Part shown: positions 22,901 through 34,900 of the stretch, in pieces | How positions within the stretch are numbered: the first letter of the stretch is position 1 | How the letters are laid out: each line of letters starts with the position of its first letter | NCBI GenBank assembly: GCA_026214975.1 | Contig: CM047810.1 | Coordinates: 95,062,316 to 95,126,315 of the forward strand | Direction: 5' to 3' | Source: Gentiana macrophylla | Lineage: Eukaryota; Streptophyta; Magnoliopsida; Gentianales; Gentianaceae | DNA: 64,000 nucleotides | Notes under the pieces: model-generated | What the model saw: the letters and a program-made list of their open reading frames with translations, nothing else | What the model was told of the DNA's origin: nothing | Database searches by the model: none | Position numbers and translations under genes: made by a program

Positions 22901-25900
22901 TATGCATGAACTGAAATACCCTACAACGTAAGATATGTCTGGTCTAGTGTGAAAAAGGTAAATCATCTTCCCAACTAACCTCTGATACCTTTCGATATTA
23001 ACCCAAGCTTCATTATCACTATCACCAAGCTTCGAATTACACTCCATGGGAGTTCCCACCGGTTTTGCTCCACTTAGGCCAGTCTCTTCCAGTAGATCAA
23101 GTCATCAAGAACATACTTTCGTGAGAGATCACCAACCCTTTTTGTGACCTAGCCTCCTCCATGCCAAGAAAGTACTTAAGCAATCCCAAGTCGTTAACCC
23201 ATGCAGATCCTTCTAGATCATTTCGTGTCAATATATATATCATCTACATAGACAATTAACACAATTAATTTGCCAGGAACAGTATATTTTACAATCAAAG
23301 TATGGTCTGATTGACCCTGACAAAATCCCAGACTCTTGAGGAAACTCATAAACCACTCGAACCAAACCCTACGACTTTGTTTGAGCCAATACAAAGACCT
23401 TTTCAACCTGCAAATGTTAGCTTTAAAATCAGCTTCAAACCCTAGAAAACTTCTTCTTATAAGTCTCCATGAAGAAAATCATTATTCACATCCAGCTGAT
23501 TCAAAGGCCAATCCAAATTAAGAGCTACTGAAAAAATCACCCTGATAGTATACAACTTGGCAAATGGGGAAAAAGTCTCAATATAGTGAATATCGTACGC
23601 TTGAGAAAACCCCTTTGCCACTAATCGTGTTTTATGCCTTTGCAAATAACCATCAGAATTAAATTTATTAGTAAACAACGATTCACAACCTACCACTCTT
23701 CTCCCTTCTGGAAAACCCAACTTTTCCCAAGTTTCATTCTTTTCTAAAGCCTTCATCTCTTCCTGGACCGCTTCCTTCCACTTAGGAATTTGAAGAGCTT
23801 CCTGAATAGTCTTGGGTATCTCATGAGTGGACAAGGCTGTTAAATAGGCTCTGTGTTTGATGGACATTTTCATAGCTGAGACGGTGAGACATGGGATGTT
23901 GGGTACACTTTCTTGAGGGTTCTTGAATGGCTATGGATACATCAAGAAGATGGCCTTATGTGTCTAATTTCACTTCTGAACTAGGTTTCTGTTCACCCTT
24001 TAGGCTGTCTATTTCAGGCTGATCTTGAGGCGCAGATTGAAAGTCAAGAATTTGTTCAGCTGTTGTTCCTTCCCTTCACCCTTTCCTTTGAAAAGTCTTT
24101 CCTTTAAAGAGTTTACCAGAAGGAGTCTTGGGACATACATAGCCATGATACGGAGACACAAACCTGAATCACTAGCTTTATCCTTCGACCCTCCATCCTC
24201 AGAATTTTGTTGAACCAAAACCGTTCATCTCATGCAATATATTAGGATCATCCAAGACATCAACCCACTCTTCTAGGCTATCACTCCCTCTCTCCCCTGA
24301 CCATGACTCTTATCAAAAACATTTTATGTTCAAAACAAGTTACATCCATAGTTATGAAAAACTTTTTGGTTTCGGGATCATAACATTTATACCCTTGCTA
24401 AATCCTAAGTTGGGAAGTATCCTAGAAACATGAATGAAGGCAGTACACCCAAAAAACTTCAAGGCAAATTGCTAAGAAAAATACACTTAGAAAACAAGTA
24501 GAAAAAACATCTACAGGAGTTTTAAATCCCAACACCTTAGAGGGCATCCTATTTATGAGATAAATAGCTGTTAAAACGATCCCTCCTAGAACATGTAGAA
24601 TCAAGCATGAGAGATCTTACTACATCAAGCATGTGTCGATTCTTCCTTTCAGTAACTCCATTTTACTGAGGAGTTTTGGCACATGAACTCTCATGTATAA
24701 TAATTTTTTCAAGGAAAAAGTCTCTTAAAACTTGATTAAAATATTGGGCGTCATTATCACTTCTGACAATTTGAATTTTAGTCTGAAATTGCGTATTAAC
24801 CATTTCAAAAAAAAAAAAAAATACATGCTCAACTTTAGATTTTTCCTTTAACAAATATACCCAGGAGACTCTTGTGTGGTCATCGGTTAAGGTGACAAAT
24901 CCACTTTTCCCATTTGTAGGTTTCATTCTAGAGGGCCCCCATAATCGCTATGGGCCAAAGAAAAAGGACTAGATGGTTTATATGATAAGTGTAGAATTTA
25001 AGACAAGTATTGAGGAGAAAAAGAGTTATATTGATTGTATAATACCTGGTAAAAGAATTACAAGAGAAAGGGCCTTTAAATAGGACTGAGACAGTCCTAA
25101 AAGGTCTCCAACAGCTAATGTACAGTGATTCCAACGGTCACTGTACAGTAAAAGCAGCACCACTTGTTCTGGCATTAACCACATGAACAAGTGGATAAAA
25201 GACATAAATAAAGGGCCTAAAACAGGGATTAAAAGATAATTAGGACCACTATATTAACCACTAAATTAATTAGGACACTAATTTCAACACCCCTCCTCAA
25301 GGTTGGTTGTGTATAGAGATGAACAGCCAAGCTTGCCATTAATGTGTAGGAATTGAGCAGTAGAAGTCCCTTTGGTGAAGATATCAGCCATTTGGTCTTG
25401 AGAGGGAACAAAGGAGATCTGAATCTCTTTGTTCTCAACCTTTTCCTTGATGAAATGCCTGTCAATATCAACATGTTTAGATTTGTCATGGTGAATGGGG
25501 TTTTCTGACATGTTGATGGCAGATTTGTTGTCACAGAATAGTTGAGTAGGGAGTTTGGTTGGGGCCTGAATTTCAGTTAGAATCTTCCTCAACCACATGC
25601 CTTCACAGATCCCAAAAGATAGAGCCCTAAGCTCAGCCTCTGCACTGCTTCTAGCTACTACAGGCTGCTTCTTACTTCTCCAAGTAGTTAGATTGCCCCA
25701 AATATAAGAGCAATACCCTGTAGTAGATCTTCTATCTACTATAGAACTGGCCCAATCTGCATCTGTGTAGATATGTAGTTCTCTACTCTCATTCTTGGTG
25801 AATAGAAGACCTTGATCAGGGGTCCCTTTTAGGTACCTCAGAGTTCTGTCCACAACTTGAAGATGTTCTTCACAAGGTTTATGCATGAATTGGCTTACAA

Positions 25901-28900
25901 GACTGACAGCAAAGCATATGTCAGGTCTAGTGTGAGAAAGATGAGTTTTCCCACTAATCTTTGATATCTCCCAACATCAACATAATTCTTGGAGCCTTCT
26001 TTTGTAAATTTCAGGTTAGGCTCTATGGGAGAGGTCACAGTTTGCAACTTGCCATCCCAGCTTTCTTCAAGAAGATCCAAGATATATCTTCTTTGAGATA
26101 TATGAATGCCAAAGAGCGATTCTAGATATTTCCATGCCAAGGAAGTATTTCACCGCCCAGATCTTTGACTTCAAAATCCTTAGCCAGGATAGCTTGAGGA
26201 GTTGAATTTCATTCAAATCATCACCAGTGATGATTATATCATCAACATAGACTATTAGGATAACTCTTTTGCCATTATCAGTGAACTTGGTGAACATAGT
26301 ATGATCTGAATGGCATTGGTGATAGCCATAAGCTTTTCTGATTTAGTAAATCGCCAAACCATGCCCTGTGGGGATCATTTAAGCCCATAAAGGGCCTTTT
26401 AAGTTTACATACCAGATTTCCTTGTTCTGGGGTCTCATACCCAGGAGGAATCTTCATGTACACTTCCTCCTCAAGTTCTCCATTTAAGAATGCATTCTTG
26501 ACATCTAATTGGAATAGAGGCCAATCAAGATTTATAGCAATGGACAGAAGTACTCTGATGTGTTTAGTTTAGCAACAGGGGCAAAAGTTTCCTGGTAGTC
26601 AATGCCATAGGTTTGAGTATACCCTCTGGCAACTAACCTTGCCTTATGTCTGCTAATAGACCCATCAGAGTTATACTTATTAGTGAAAAGCCACCTACAT
26701 CCCACCACCTTTTTTCCCTTAGGAAGATAGGTGATTTTCCAGGTGTTATTTTTAATTAGGGCACCAATTTCATCATCAACAGCTTGTTTCCATTCAGGTT
26801 TTGCAAGTGCTTCCTGAATGGTACAAGGCACATACTGACTGTTAAGGTTGTTCATGAGGGATTGATATGCCTCAGAAAGGTTATACAAGGGAACCTTAGT
26901 ACAGGCCCTTACTCCTTTCCTCAAGGCAATTGGCCTATCATCAGGAGTATCATCATAAATATCATCGTGTGGGGTTTCATGATTGTCAGGGCTATGATGT
27001 TCAGTTTCTAGATTAGTAGGTGAAGATGATCTTTCTGATCTCATGTGTTTTCTGGAATAAACCAGTTCCACAGGGGGTCTGTCACATTGGGATCCTTTTT
27101 CAGGTCCAAAAGGATAACTGTAATCCTTCTATCAGAGGTATTTAGATCCTCTGTAATAGGGTCCTAAGTTTCATTGTCCACTTGGGACTCTGTTTCTCTA
27201 GGAAGACCAAGAGGAGATTGTAAATTCCATCCTTGAGAGGAATTCAAATAGTCATTTTCAGTATTTGTAAGAGTATCATAATAGGGCTTAGATTCAAGGA
27301 AAGTTACATCCATTGTGTTATAGAACTTCCTTGTAGAAGGACAATAACACTTATACCCTCTTTGTCTAGGGGAGTACCCAATCAGAATGCATTTGATAGC
27401 CTTTGGATCAAGTTTGTTTCTGTGGTGATTGTGAATGAACACAAGATACCCCCAAAACCTTAGGACTAAGGTTTTGAGTGAACCGACAGATTAGGATATA
27501 TGTCTTTAAACACACCAATAGGTGTTTTGAAATGTATACTCTTGAAGGCATTCTCATTAATGAGGTAAGTGGTCATTAAAACAACTTCTCCTATAAAAAC
27601 TTAGGAACATTCATAGCAAACATAAGAGCTCTGGCGTGTCAAGTAAGTGCTGTTTTTCCTCTCAAAGAATGCCATTTTGGCCGAGGGGTATCAACACAGA
27701 ACTTATATGAACAATGCCTTTCTCTCTGAATGTCCCAAGGTTTGTTTCAAAGTATTCGACCCGTTGTCGGACTTTAAAACCTTGATTTCGATTTCAAATT
27801 GAGTATGAACCATGTGATAGAAATTTCTAAATATCATACCACTTTTCAGACTTATCTTTCATCGTAAAAACCCATGTAAGCCTAGTGTGATCATCAATAA
27901 AAGTGATGAACCACCTAGTACCGATGATTTTTTTGCCTTTGAAGGTCCCCAAATATCACAAACCACCAGGTTAAAAGGCTTAGATGGTTGATAACTTTTC
28001 TCGAGGAAAGTTAGTTCTGATCGCTTTATAAGACAAATGATTTCACACATAAAATCGTGAGGCTTTTATTGATAAACAGAGCGGTAGTAATTTTTTCAAA
28101 TACACAAAATTTGGATGTCCAAGTCTATAGTGCCATAGCATTACATTTTCACTATGTGTACTAGAACTAAGACAGCCAGAAGCTTCCTTTTCTGAGCTTT
28201 CATCACCACATAATAGATAAAGACCAGAATTGGTCTTAGCACTGCCAATCATCTTCCCAGTTTTGGAGTCCTGAAAGTTACAGGATGTGGAGGAAAAATT
28301 TAGCACCATATTGTGTTGTTTTGCTAATCTGTTTACAGAGATCAGATTGCAAGACAGCTTTGGAACAAATAGTACATCTTTGAGACATATGCCTTTGATG
28401 TTAATGGGTCCCATACCCTCTACTTTAGAGGTAGAACCATCAGCAATCCTGACATATCTCCCTTGTGTACAAGGGTGAATGGAGAGGAAAACAATGTTTT
28501 GTCCCCAGTCATGTGTTCGAAGCACGTAATCAATGATCCATTGATCCCGAACATGAGATTTAAAAGTTTGAGAAATGATACATGTCTCATACTCTGAAGT
28601 TTGAGGATACAATGATCGATTTCCAGAGCTGGAAGAGGATTGAAAGAGTCTTTTTAAGGCTTCCATCTGTTCCTGTGTGAAGACTTCTTTCTGGACAGAC
28701 TGGACAGAGAGATTAGCTTGAGATTCCCTTCCACTTCCAGCTTTAGGTTTCCAATCTGCTGGTTTTCCATGAAGTTTCCAGCAGGTTTCTTTGATGTGCC
28801 CTTGCTTCTTGCAGTGATCACACCAAGGCCTTTCTTTCTTTCCTTTGAAGGGTTGTAGAGGTTGAGAAACAAGAGCAGATGAGTCTTTTTGAGGGATTTG

Positions 28901-31900
28901 GGGCAACAAAGACTTTGAGTCCGCCCAACATAAGTTTCCGCCTGCTTTCTTCATGCTTGACTTCAGCAAAAGCAGCTTTCAAGTTTGGGAGAAGAGATTT
29001 GCCAAGGACTCTTCCCCTAACATCATCCAACTCAGGATTGAGCCCCATAAGAAAAGTAAACACTCTGTCTCTTTCAATGAATACTTTATGGTTTTTGTGA
29101 TCTTCAGAACGGTTCCACTTGTGTTCATTGTACAGATCAAGTTGTTGCTAGATTCTACTTAAAAGATTGAAGTATTGAGTGACAGTAGAATCTGATTGTT
29201 TCAGCTCTTTAAGTTGAGATTTGAGACCATAGACCTTTGAAGTATTGTCTCTTTTTGAATAGAGATCATGTCAAAAGCCCCAAACCTCTTGAAAGCGGTG
29301 TTGTAGAACATAAAGTTCTCACTTTGATCACGAGTCATGGATCCAATAAGCCATGACATGATGATGTTGTTGTCTGCCTTCCATTGTCTGAACTTAGGAT
29401 CATCCTCTTTTGGTTGGGGAGTATCCATTCAGATGTCCTTCTTTGCTTCTTCCAGACACATACATTAGCAGAGATCTAGACCACAAATGGTAGTTATTAC
29501 CATCGAATTTGTGGCTCGTGAGGAGATGACTGTTGGTATCACTCCCTCCCTGAATGAGATTTGTTCCCTCAGAGTGTGGAACAACATCAGTGGAGTTTGA
29601 TTGTTCAACAGAAGACATTTTCTGGTTTTTGAAAAAATCTCAGAAAATTTTGAGTTTGAGCGATTTTGGATCAAGGCTCTGATACCATGTAGAATTTAAG
29701 ACAAGTATTGAGGAGAAAAAGAGTTATATTGATTGTATAATACTTGGTAAAAGAATTACAAGAGAAAGGGCCTTTAAATAGGACTGAGACAGTCCTAAAA
29801 GGTCTCCAACAGCTAATGTACAGTGATTCCAACGGTCACTGTACAGTAAAAGCAGCACCACTTGTTCTAGCATTAACCACATGAACAGGTGGATAAAAGA
29901 CATAAATAAAGGGCCTAAAACAGGGATTAAAAGATAATTAGGACCACTAAATTAACCACTAAATTAATTAGGACACTAATTTCAACAATAAGAGTATCTA
30001 GTATGCTTGGCTAACCCACACACTTCACAATTAAGATAAGAAAATCAACGTCCCCAGGACATAACCCAGTTGGCAAGGGGCTTGGGTGCGTGGTGCAGCC
30101 TACCGGGAGGTTAGAGGTTCGATTCCCACAAGGGGCGAATTATTCCCTCTTGCGTAATAAAGGCAAGCCCAACGATTCTCGAGCTCACCTGGGATCTGAT
30201 TAACATTCTCCACTCATCCCGTGGGACAAGGGTGGTGACCACTCCACATGGTTGTGGTTTAACCATTTTTAAGATAAGAAAATCAACAATATTATTCAAA
30301 AATAAGCGAGGTAATAGCTTTTTCATACAAGACAAACTTGTATGCCCTAAGCGTTTATGCTAAAGAAGAACATTTTAAATCTAATAAGCAAGCCGAGTGA
30401 TAACTCTTTCTAAGGATCGATCCAATCACGAATGCACTCTTGTTCCAGACATACAAGCCTCACAAACATCCGACACTTGCCAATCATCCTCCTCAAGCCC
30501 TCCCTTAAAATAGACATTCATTCACACACAAAAATTAGCGAGCGCGCCGCGATCGCAGGTAAGTTTCGACACGAGATAATAAATTGGAGGTTTAATTAGG
30601 GACATAGAGGACATTTTTAACATGTGTAGGAGAGATTTCAATATTTCCATTCACGAAGAATTATAGACAAAGATCCATCTGCAAGCTTTACATTTTGATT
30701 GTCTACGAGATGGTTGATACTTGATCGGCATAAAAAGTTCTTACTACTTACATGCTTGCCATATATGGTCTCATTGCACCTAAATCAACGATCCAACAGA
30801 CTTTATGACTAGATTCTATGGTGGATAGGTGAGCACAATTACACGATTGGACAAAGGAGCAAGTCGGGTTTGATTTGGGTAACATCCGAGAACTCAAAAG
30901 ATTACTCGATTGCTTTAGTTGTTCTTTAATGAAAGAAGCGTGTCAGTCGAAATGACCGATCTTGATCGAGTGAAACTTGGTTTGCCTTCCCATCATCATT
31001 CGAACCACCTCTTGGCTTCGATGCGGTTTCAGTGAATCTCCCAACATGTTCCTTCGCATGGCCAATTTTCTTACAATACTTAGGTTTTGCTTGGGATTTT
31101 TTTATTGACTTACAACCTCCTCACTACCGGTGTTGACATCTCGATCCTCATTGACTAGCTTATTCCTCATTTATTTCCTCCTTGCTTCTTCTCTCTGGAC
31201 TTCGAGAACACTTCCCTCGAGAGAAGCGGGCTTTTTCTTCCCAAAATACTACCCTCAAATCATCTAATTCAAGATTCAATGAGTACTTCTCGTCACTTGA
31301 ATCTGATACTATCATTTGAATATTCCCAAACATCTTTGTGGCACGTGATCAACTCCTGCCATAACGTGACAATTTCAATGTAGTATGTTGTGACGTCTTT
31401 GGACTCATGTCTCATTGCCCAAAGTTTGTTCTTAAGTTCATAAATTTGAGATGAGTTCTCAACATCTGAGTACATCTCCTTAACAACCACACATCCTTAG
31501 CAGTGGGGTGCAATGTTCTAAAACTCGCTAGGCGAAGTCGGTACGCCACAAGGGCGCCTAGGGCCTGGGGCGCCTAGGCGCTTTTAGGGTTTTAAGGGGG
31601 TTTTAGGGTTTTAAGGGGGGTTTTAGGGTTTTTAATGGGGGTTTAGGGTTTTAAGGAGGGTTTTAGGGTTTTACTGGGGTTTTAGGGTTTTTACGAGGGG
31701 GGTTTAGGGTTTTAAGGGGTTTTAGGGTTTTATGCATCTTTCTTGTCTAAACACTGGGAAAACTTGATGTTCGCCCAGATGGAACCCTAATAGCCTAGAA
31801 AGGGCCTTAGGCGCCTAGAAGGTCCTAGGAGCGCCTAGGAGGGCTAGGAGCGCCTGAAGGGCCTAGAGCGCTAGAAAGGTCCAGAGCGCCCGAGAAAATC

Positions 31901-34900
31901 GCCCGGCCTGCTTGAGCGCCAGATAAATCGCTTAGAGCCAAGTCGAGGGCGCCTGGGGTCGCCCAGGGCCTAGGCGGCGCTGAGCGATCGCCAGGCGATT
32001 TTTAGAACACTGGTGGGGTGAAACATGTGAGGCCTAGCAATGAATGGCACCAAGGAATTGATGAGCCAAGCCATTACCAATGAGTTTTCGACTTTCAAGT
32101 TCGATCCTTGGATCATCGACTTGGTTCATTGGCTCCACCTTCACGTATCCCGCTTTTCCTCTTCCATCAATTGCAAGTTTCATGGTATGAGCCCATTCTA
32201 AGCGCCTTACCCATCAACTTGTGTGTGGTAAGCAAGACCGAACTCATGTTTGAGTTCCCAATTTCATCTTCGATCGAAAAGTTCCGATCCCTCCAGCGAC
32301 GCGTTGGAGGTGACCTCGGATGAGGAGATCGACAAGAGCCGCCCCTCTCCCGGTCATTGCAGCCATGCGATTCTTATTTTTTCGAGAATTTCAGGATTTT
32401 TGGTGAACCATGGCTCGGATACCATGTTGAAAAAGATAATGGAAAAAATTTCTCTCTTATTGATTAAAGATACTGATTACAAGCTAGTTAAATAGGCCGC
32501 ATAAACGCCTCTAATACTTGGTGCCTAAGAAACACCTTATTCTACATAATTAAGGGTAAAACATGAAGTAACCACAATAATTAAAAAAACACACTAAGCC
32601 CTATCCCTTTAGCCGACATAAGCTTCTCAACATTAATTAAGCTATGAGAGAATTCTAGAATGGCCAACTTGCAAAATCTAAAACCATACTAAGTATCCAA
32701 ACCTTAATTGCATTCTGGACACCAGTAACATCTTCAAACTCGACAAACGCATAGCATATATCAATGTCCTGCACAACATACAATGAAATAAGCACAACAA
32801 GGTTTCCAACATCACTGGCAACAATGAGGTGTGTCTTTAAAGGAGAAGAACAAAAAGACACCTTTCGCGTTCTGATAGCCACACCGTCAGGCACAAGCTT
32901 ACCGAATTTCATGAATTCGGTCTCAATTTCTGAAGGAGTCATTGTAGTAGGCACATTTTTCACATAGACAGACTTCACTTCAACTGCAAATAATGCCAGT
33001 AATTGACAAACAAAAATAAGAGTACTGAATTTTCCTTTTTCAGGTATCATTGCTGAATGGTAGGAATTAAAAAAAAAAATAACAAGTTACCTTCATCTTC
33101 CCCAGCTGAGGCTTCTTCAAATGCTTCTGTTCCAGACCTTTCAAAATTGTTTGATAATGCAATGGAAGGCTCAAAAGAGGGTTCCGATACATTTTGCCAC
33201 TCCGAAGGTGGGGGAGCAACCTTATTAAGGGACTGACTATATACTGCTTGAGCAGTTGGTGCTTTGGCAACCTGCAAAAGATAAAACAGAAATTAAAGTT
33301 ACAAAATGGTTGTTGAACAAAACCAATAGAGTTGGAAACTAAAAATCGCATACAATAGATGCATAAGTATGCTTTTGAGGCTCTTCAACAGCTTCCTCGG
33401 CAGGATTAGACATGTGATCTTGAAAAGGCGTCTGTACACTCTGTACGGAACCATTTGACTGCACCACAATATTCTCATCCCAATTCTTTTCAGCTTCATG
33501 GACACCCTGGAGGTGTTCCTCAGGAAAGCTGTAATCATCTAACAGACCATTTTCTTCAGCTTTTGAGTTTCAAGTATTCCCTGATGCAAAATCTCTGCCC
33601 ACTGAAAAACTGGATGCTGCAGAAACCAATATTTATCTCAGCAATCATAATCTTCTAATGCAACAACATAACATTTAGAAAAATATGAAGCACATTGCTA
33701 AAAGATACAATCAACAATTGTAAGCCAGAATTCTATGCATATTATGTAAATAAAGATCTTCAAGCACCGACTTACAAACTAAGTATACAGAAAGATCAAA
33801 AAACTATCATGAGAAACTCGATGGTTTCTCGTGCCAGGTATATCGTTTAGACTCGAGTTTTTTATCAACTCTAGCTGAACACGGAGATCGCCCAAGATCA
33901 AGAAGATGATCATTCAGAAAATCCAGAACTTCAATGAGATAATGGTATCTCTAAGAAAAGAATATAGAGCCCATACCATGTTCTTGAATAGCTGATGTAT
34001 TTTGCTTCGGATCAAGTTTGCATTCTTCTGAATAGGCCACTGGATGCTGGACTAAATATTCATCGTCAACGAACTGGAAGATATCATTAAGCACAAAGTA
34101 CCCATTCTCTTGTGGTGCAAGAAAAAAGGTTTGCACAAAGTCCCTCTTTCTGCTGAAATCCTTTACATGGACTGACCCAGAAACCATCACCAAAATGCCA
34201 CTATTCCAAGATTCTAAGGAATGTGCTGACTTAATTTCTATAGCAGAATAATTTGATGACATAACAAGTGTGTGGATATGCTGCAAAGAAAGGGGGTTTT
34301 GCAGGAGGAGGGGGGACAAAACAAATTTAACAAGTGGAAAGTTGACGGTAATTGAATAGAATAATAAAAAATAAAAAATAAAAATAATAACAGATAAAAG
34401 TAAAACTCATCCAACACCAGTATGTAAAAGCACGCTTAAAGCAACTACAAGACAAAATGAACTAAAGAAAGAATATAGCTAAAATCATAGAGAGGAGGGT
34501 GATTTTTATAAAATCTAATTAGAGCTAAAACATGAAACATTAATACCTCCATGTACCCAAATACTCTAATATTATGTCCCAAGCGATGAATTAGAAAATG
34601 TGTTTATCTCTTTCATGTAAGCAGTCAGAACTACCGGGATACCATTATTGTATTGTTTTTGTTATTCTACAGGAAACGGATGTGATAGGACAAGATTTTG
34701 TATAGGTGTCAAAGACTACTCATTTAAATCATTTAAAATATCTTAAGGCATTGATTGCCTATCTTCTGGTTACAAGACAAGTTTATTAATTAATCCATTG
34801 AAAAGTAGCACTCTTTTAACTGAAGTCAGTGAGATGGATGCCAAAATTTCATAAAAGAATCAATACACTTCTAATGTCCATGGTTGGAATGAACTAATAA

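Larger units (their letters stand above)
24990..29987 (-). mobile_element. Copia B2: young Ty1/copia insertion nested in copia B1
   Basis: 4998 bp with 300-bp LTRs at 24990-25289 and 29688-29987 that differ at only four positions. Flanked by a perfect 5-bp target duplication ATAAG (24985-24989 and 29988-29992). The primer binding site on the minus strand starts TGGTATCAGAGC at 29687, and the polypurine tract is at about 25302-25290. It cuts B1 between its pre-integrase knuckle and its integrase core. About 1.3 percent LTR divergence implies a recent insertion (about half a million years if 1.3e-8 substitutions per site per year is assumed). Despite this, its coding region has several frameshifts. 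Confidence 0.97.
22377..32411 (-). pseudogene. Copia B1 gag-pol remnants, split by insertions
   Basis: Read 32411 down to 22377. Gag bits are [10 protein letters not shown] and [13 protein letters not shown] (about 32230-32110) and [20 protein letters not shown] (about 31445-31390). [12 protein letters not shown] pre-integrase knuckle (about 30045-30005) stops where B2 is inserted. Integrase resumes on the other side at 24926-24663 ([27 protein letters not shown]). RT is at 23873-23457 ([30 protein letters not shown]) and 23406-23218 (IVYVDDIYI). RNase H is at about 22880-22680. Multiple stops and frameshifts make it non-functional. Confidence 0.85.
22141..32632 (-). mobile_element. Copia B1: older Ty1/copia element in a G3BP intron, host to three later insertions
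   Basis: Minus-strand element with LTRs at 22141-22376 (its 3' LTR) and 32425-32632 (its 5' LTR). The target duplication is near-perfect: ttaac at 22136-22140 and ttaat at 32633-32637. Primer binding site TGGTATCCGAGC is on the minus strand at 32424-32413, and the polypurine tract at about 22392-22377. It lies 70 bp inside the donor end and 140 bp from the acceptor end of the host intron. Removing it leaves an intron of about 205 bp. Copia B2, a SINE and a hAT MITE are inserted inside it, leaving about 4.8 kb of its own sequence. Its LTRs are clearly diverged (236 vs 208 bp). Confidence 0.93.

Noticed and set aside
30062..30130. Functional tRNA gene
   Set aside because: A and B boxes belong to a SINE with flanking duplications; no cloverleaf pairing is evident.
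31582..31731. Interstitial telomere marking a chromosome fusion
   Set aside because: The repeat is irregular (one TTTAGGG per 19-21 bp) and lies entirely between the ends of a hAT MITE with its own target duplication.
33570..33572. TGA in the G3BP exon as a selenocysteine codon
   Set aside because: Land plants are known to lack selenocysteine insertion, and the site is a variable linker.
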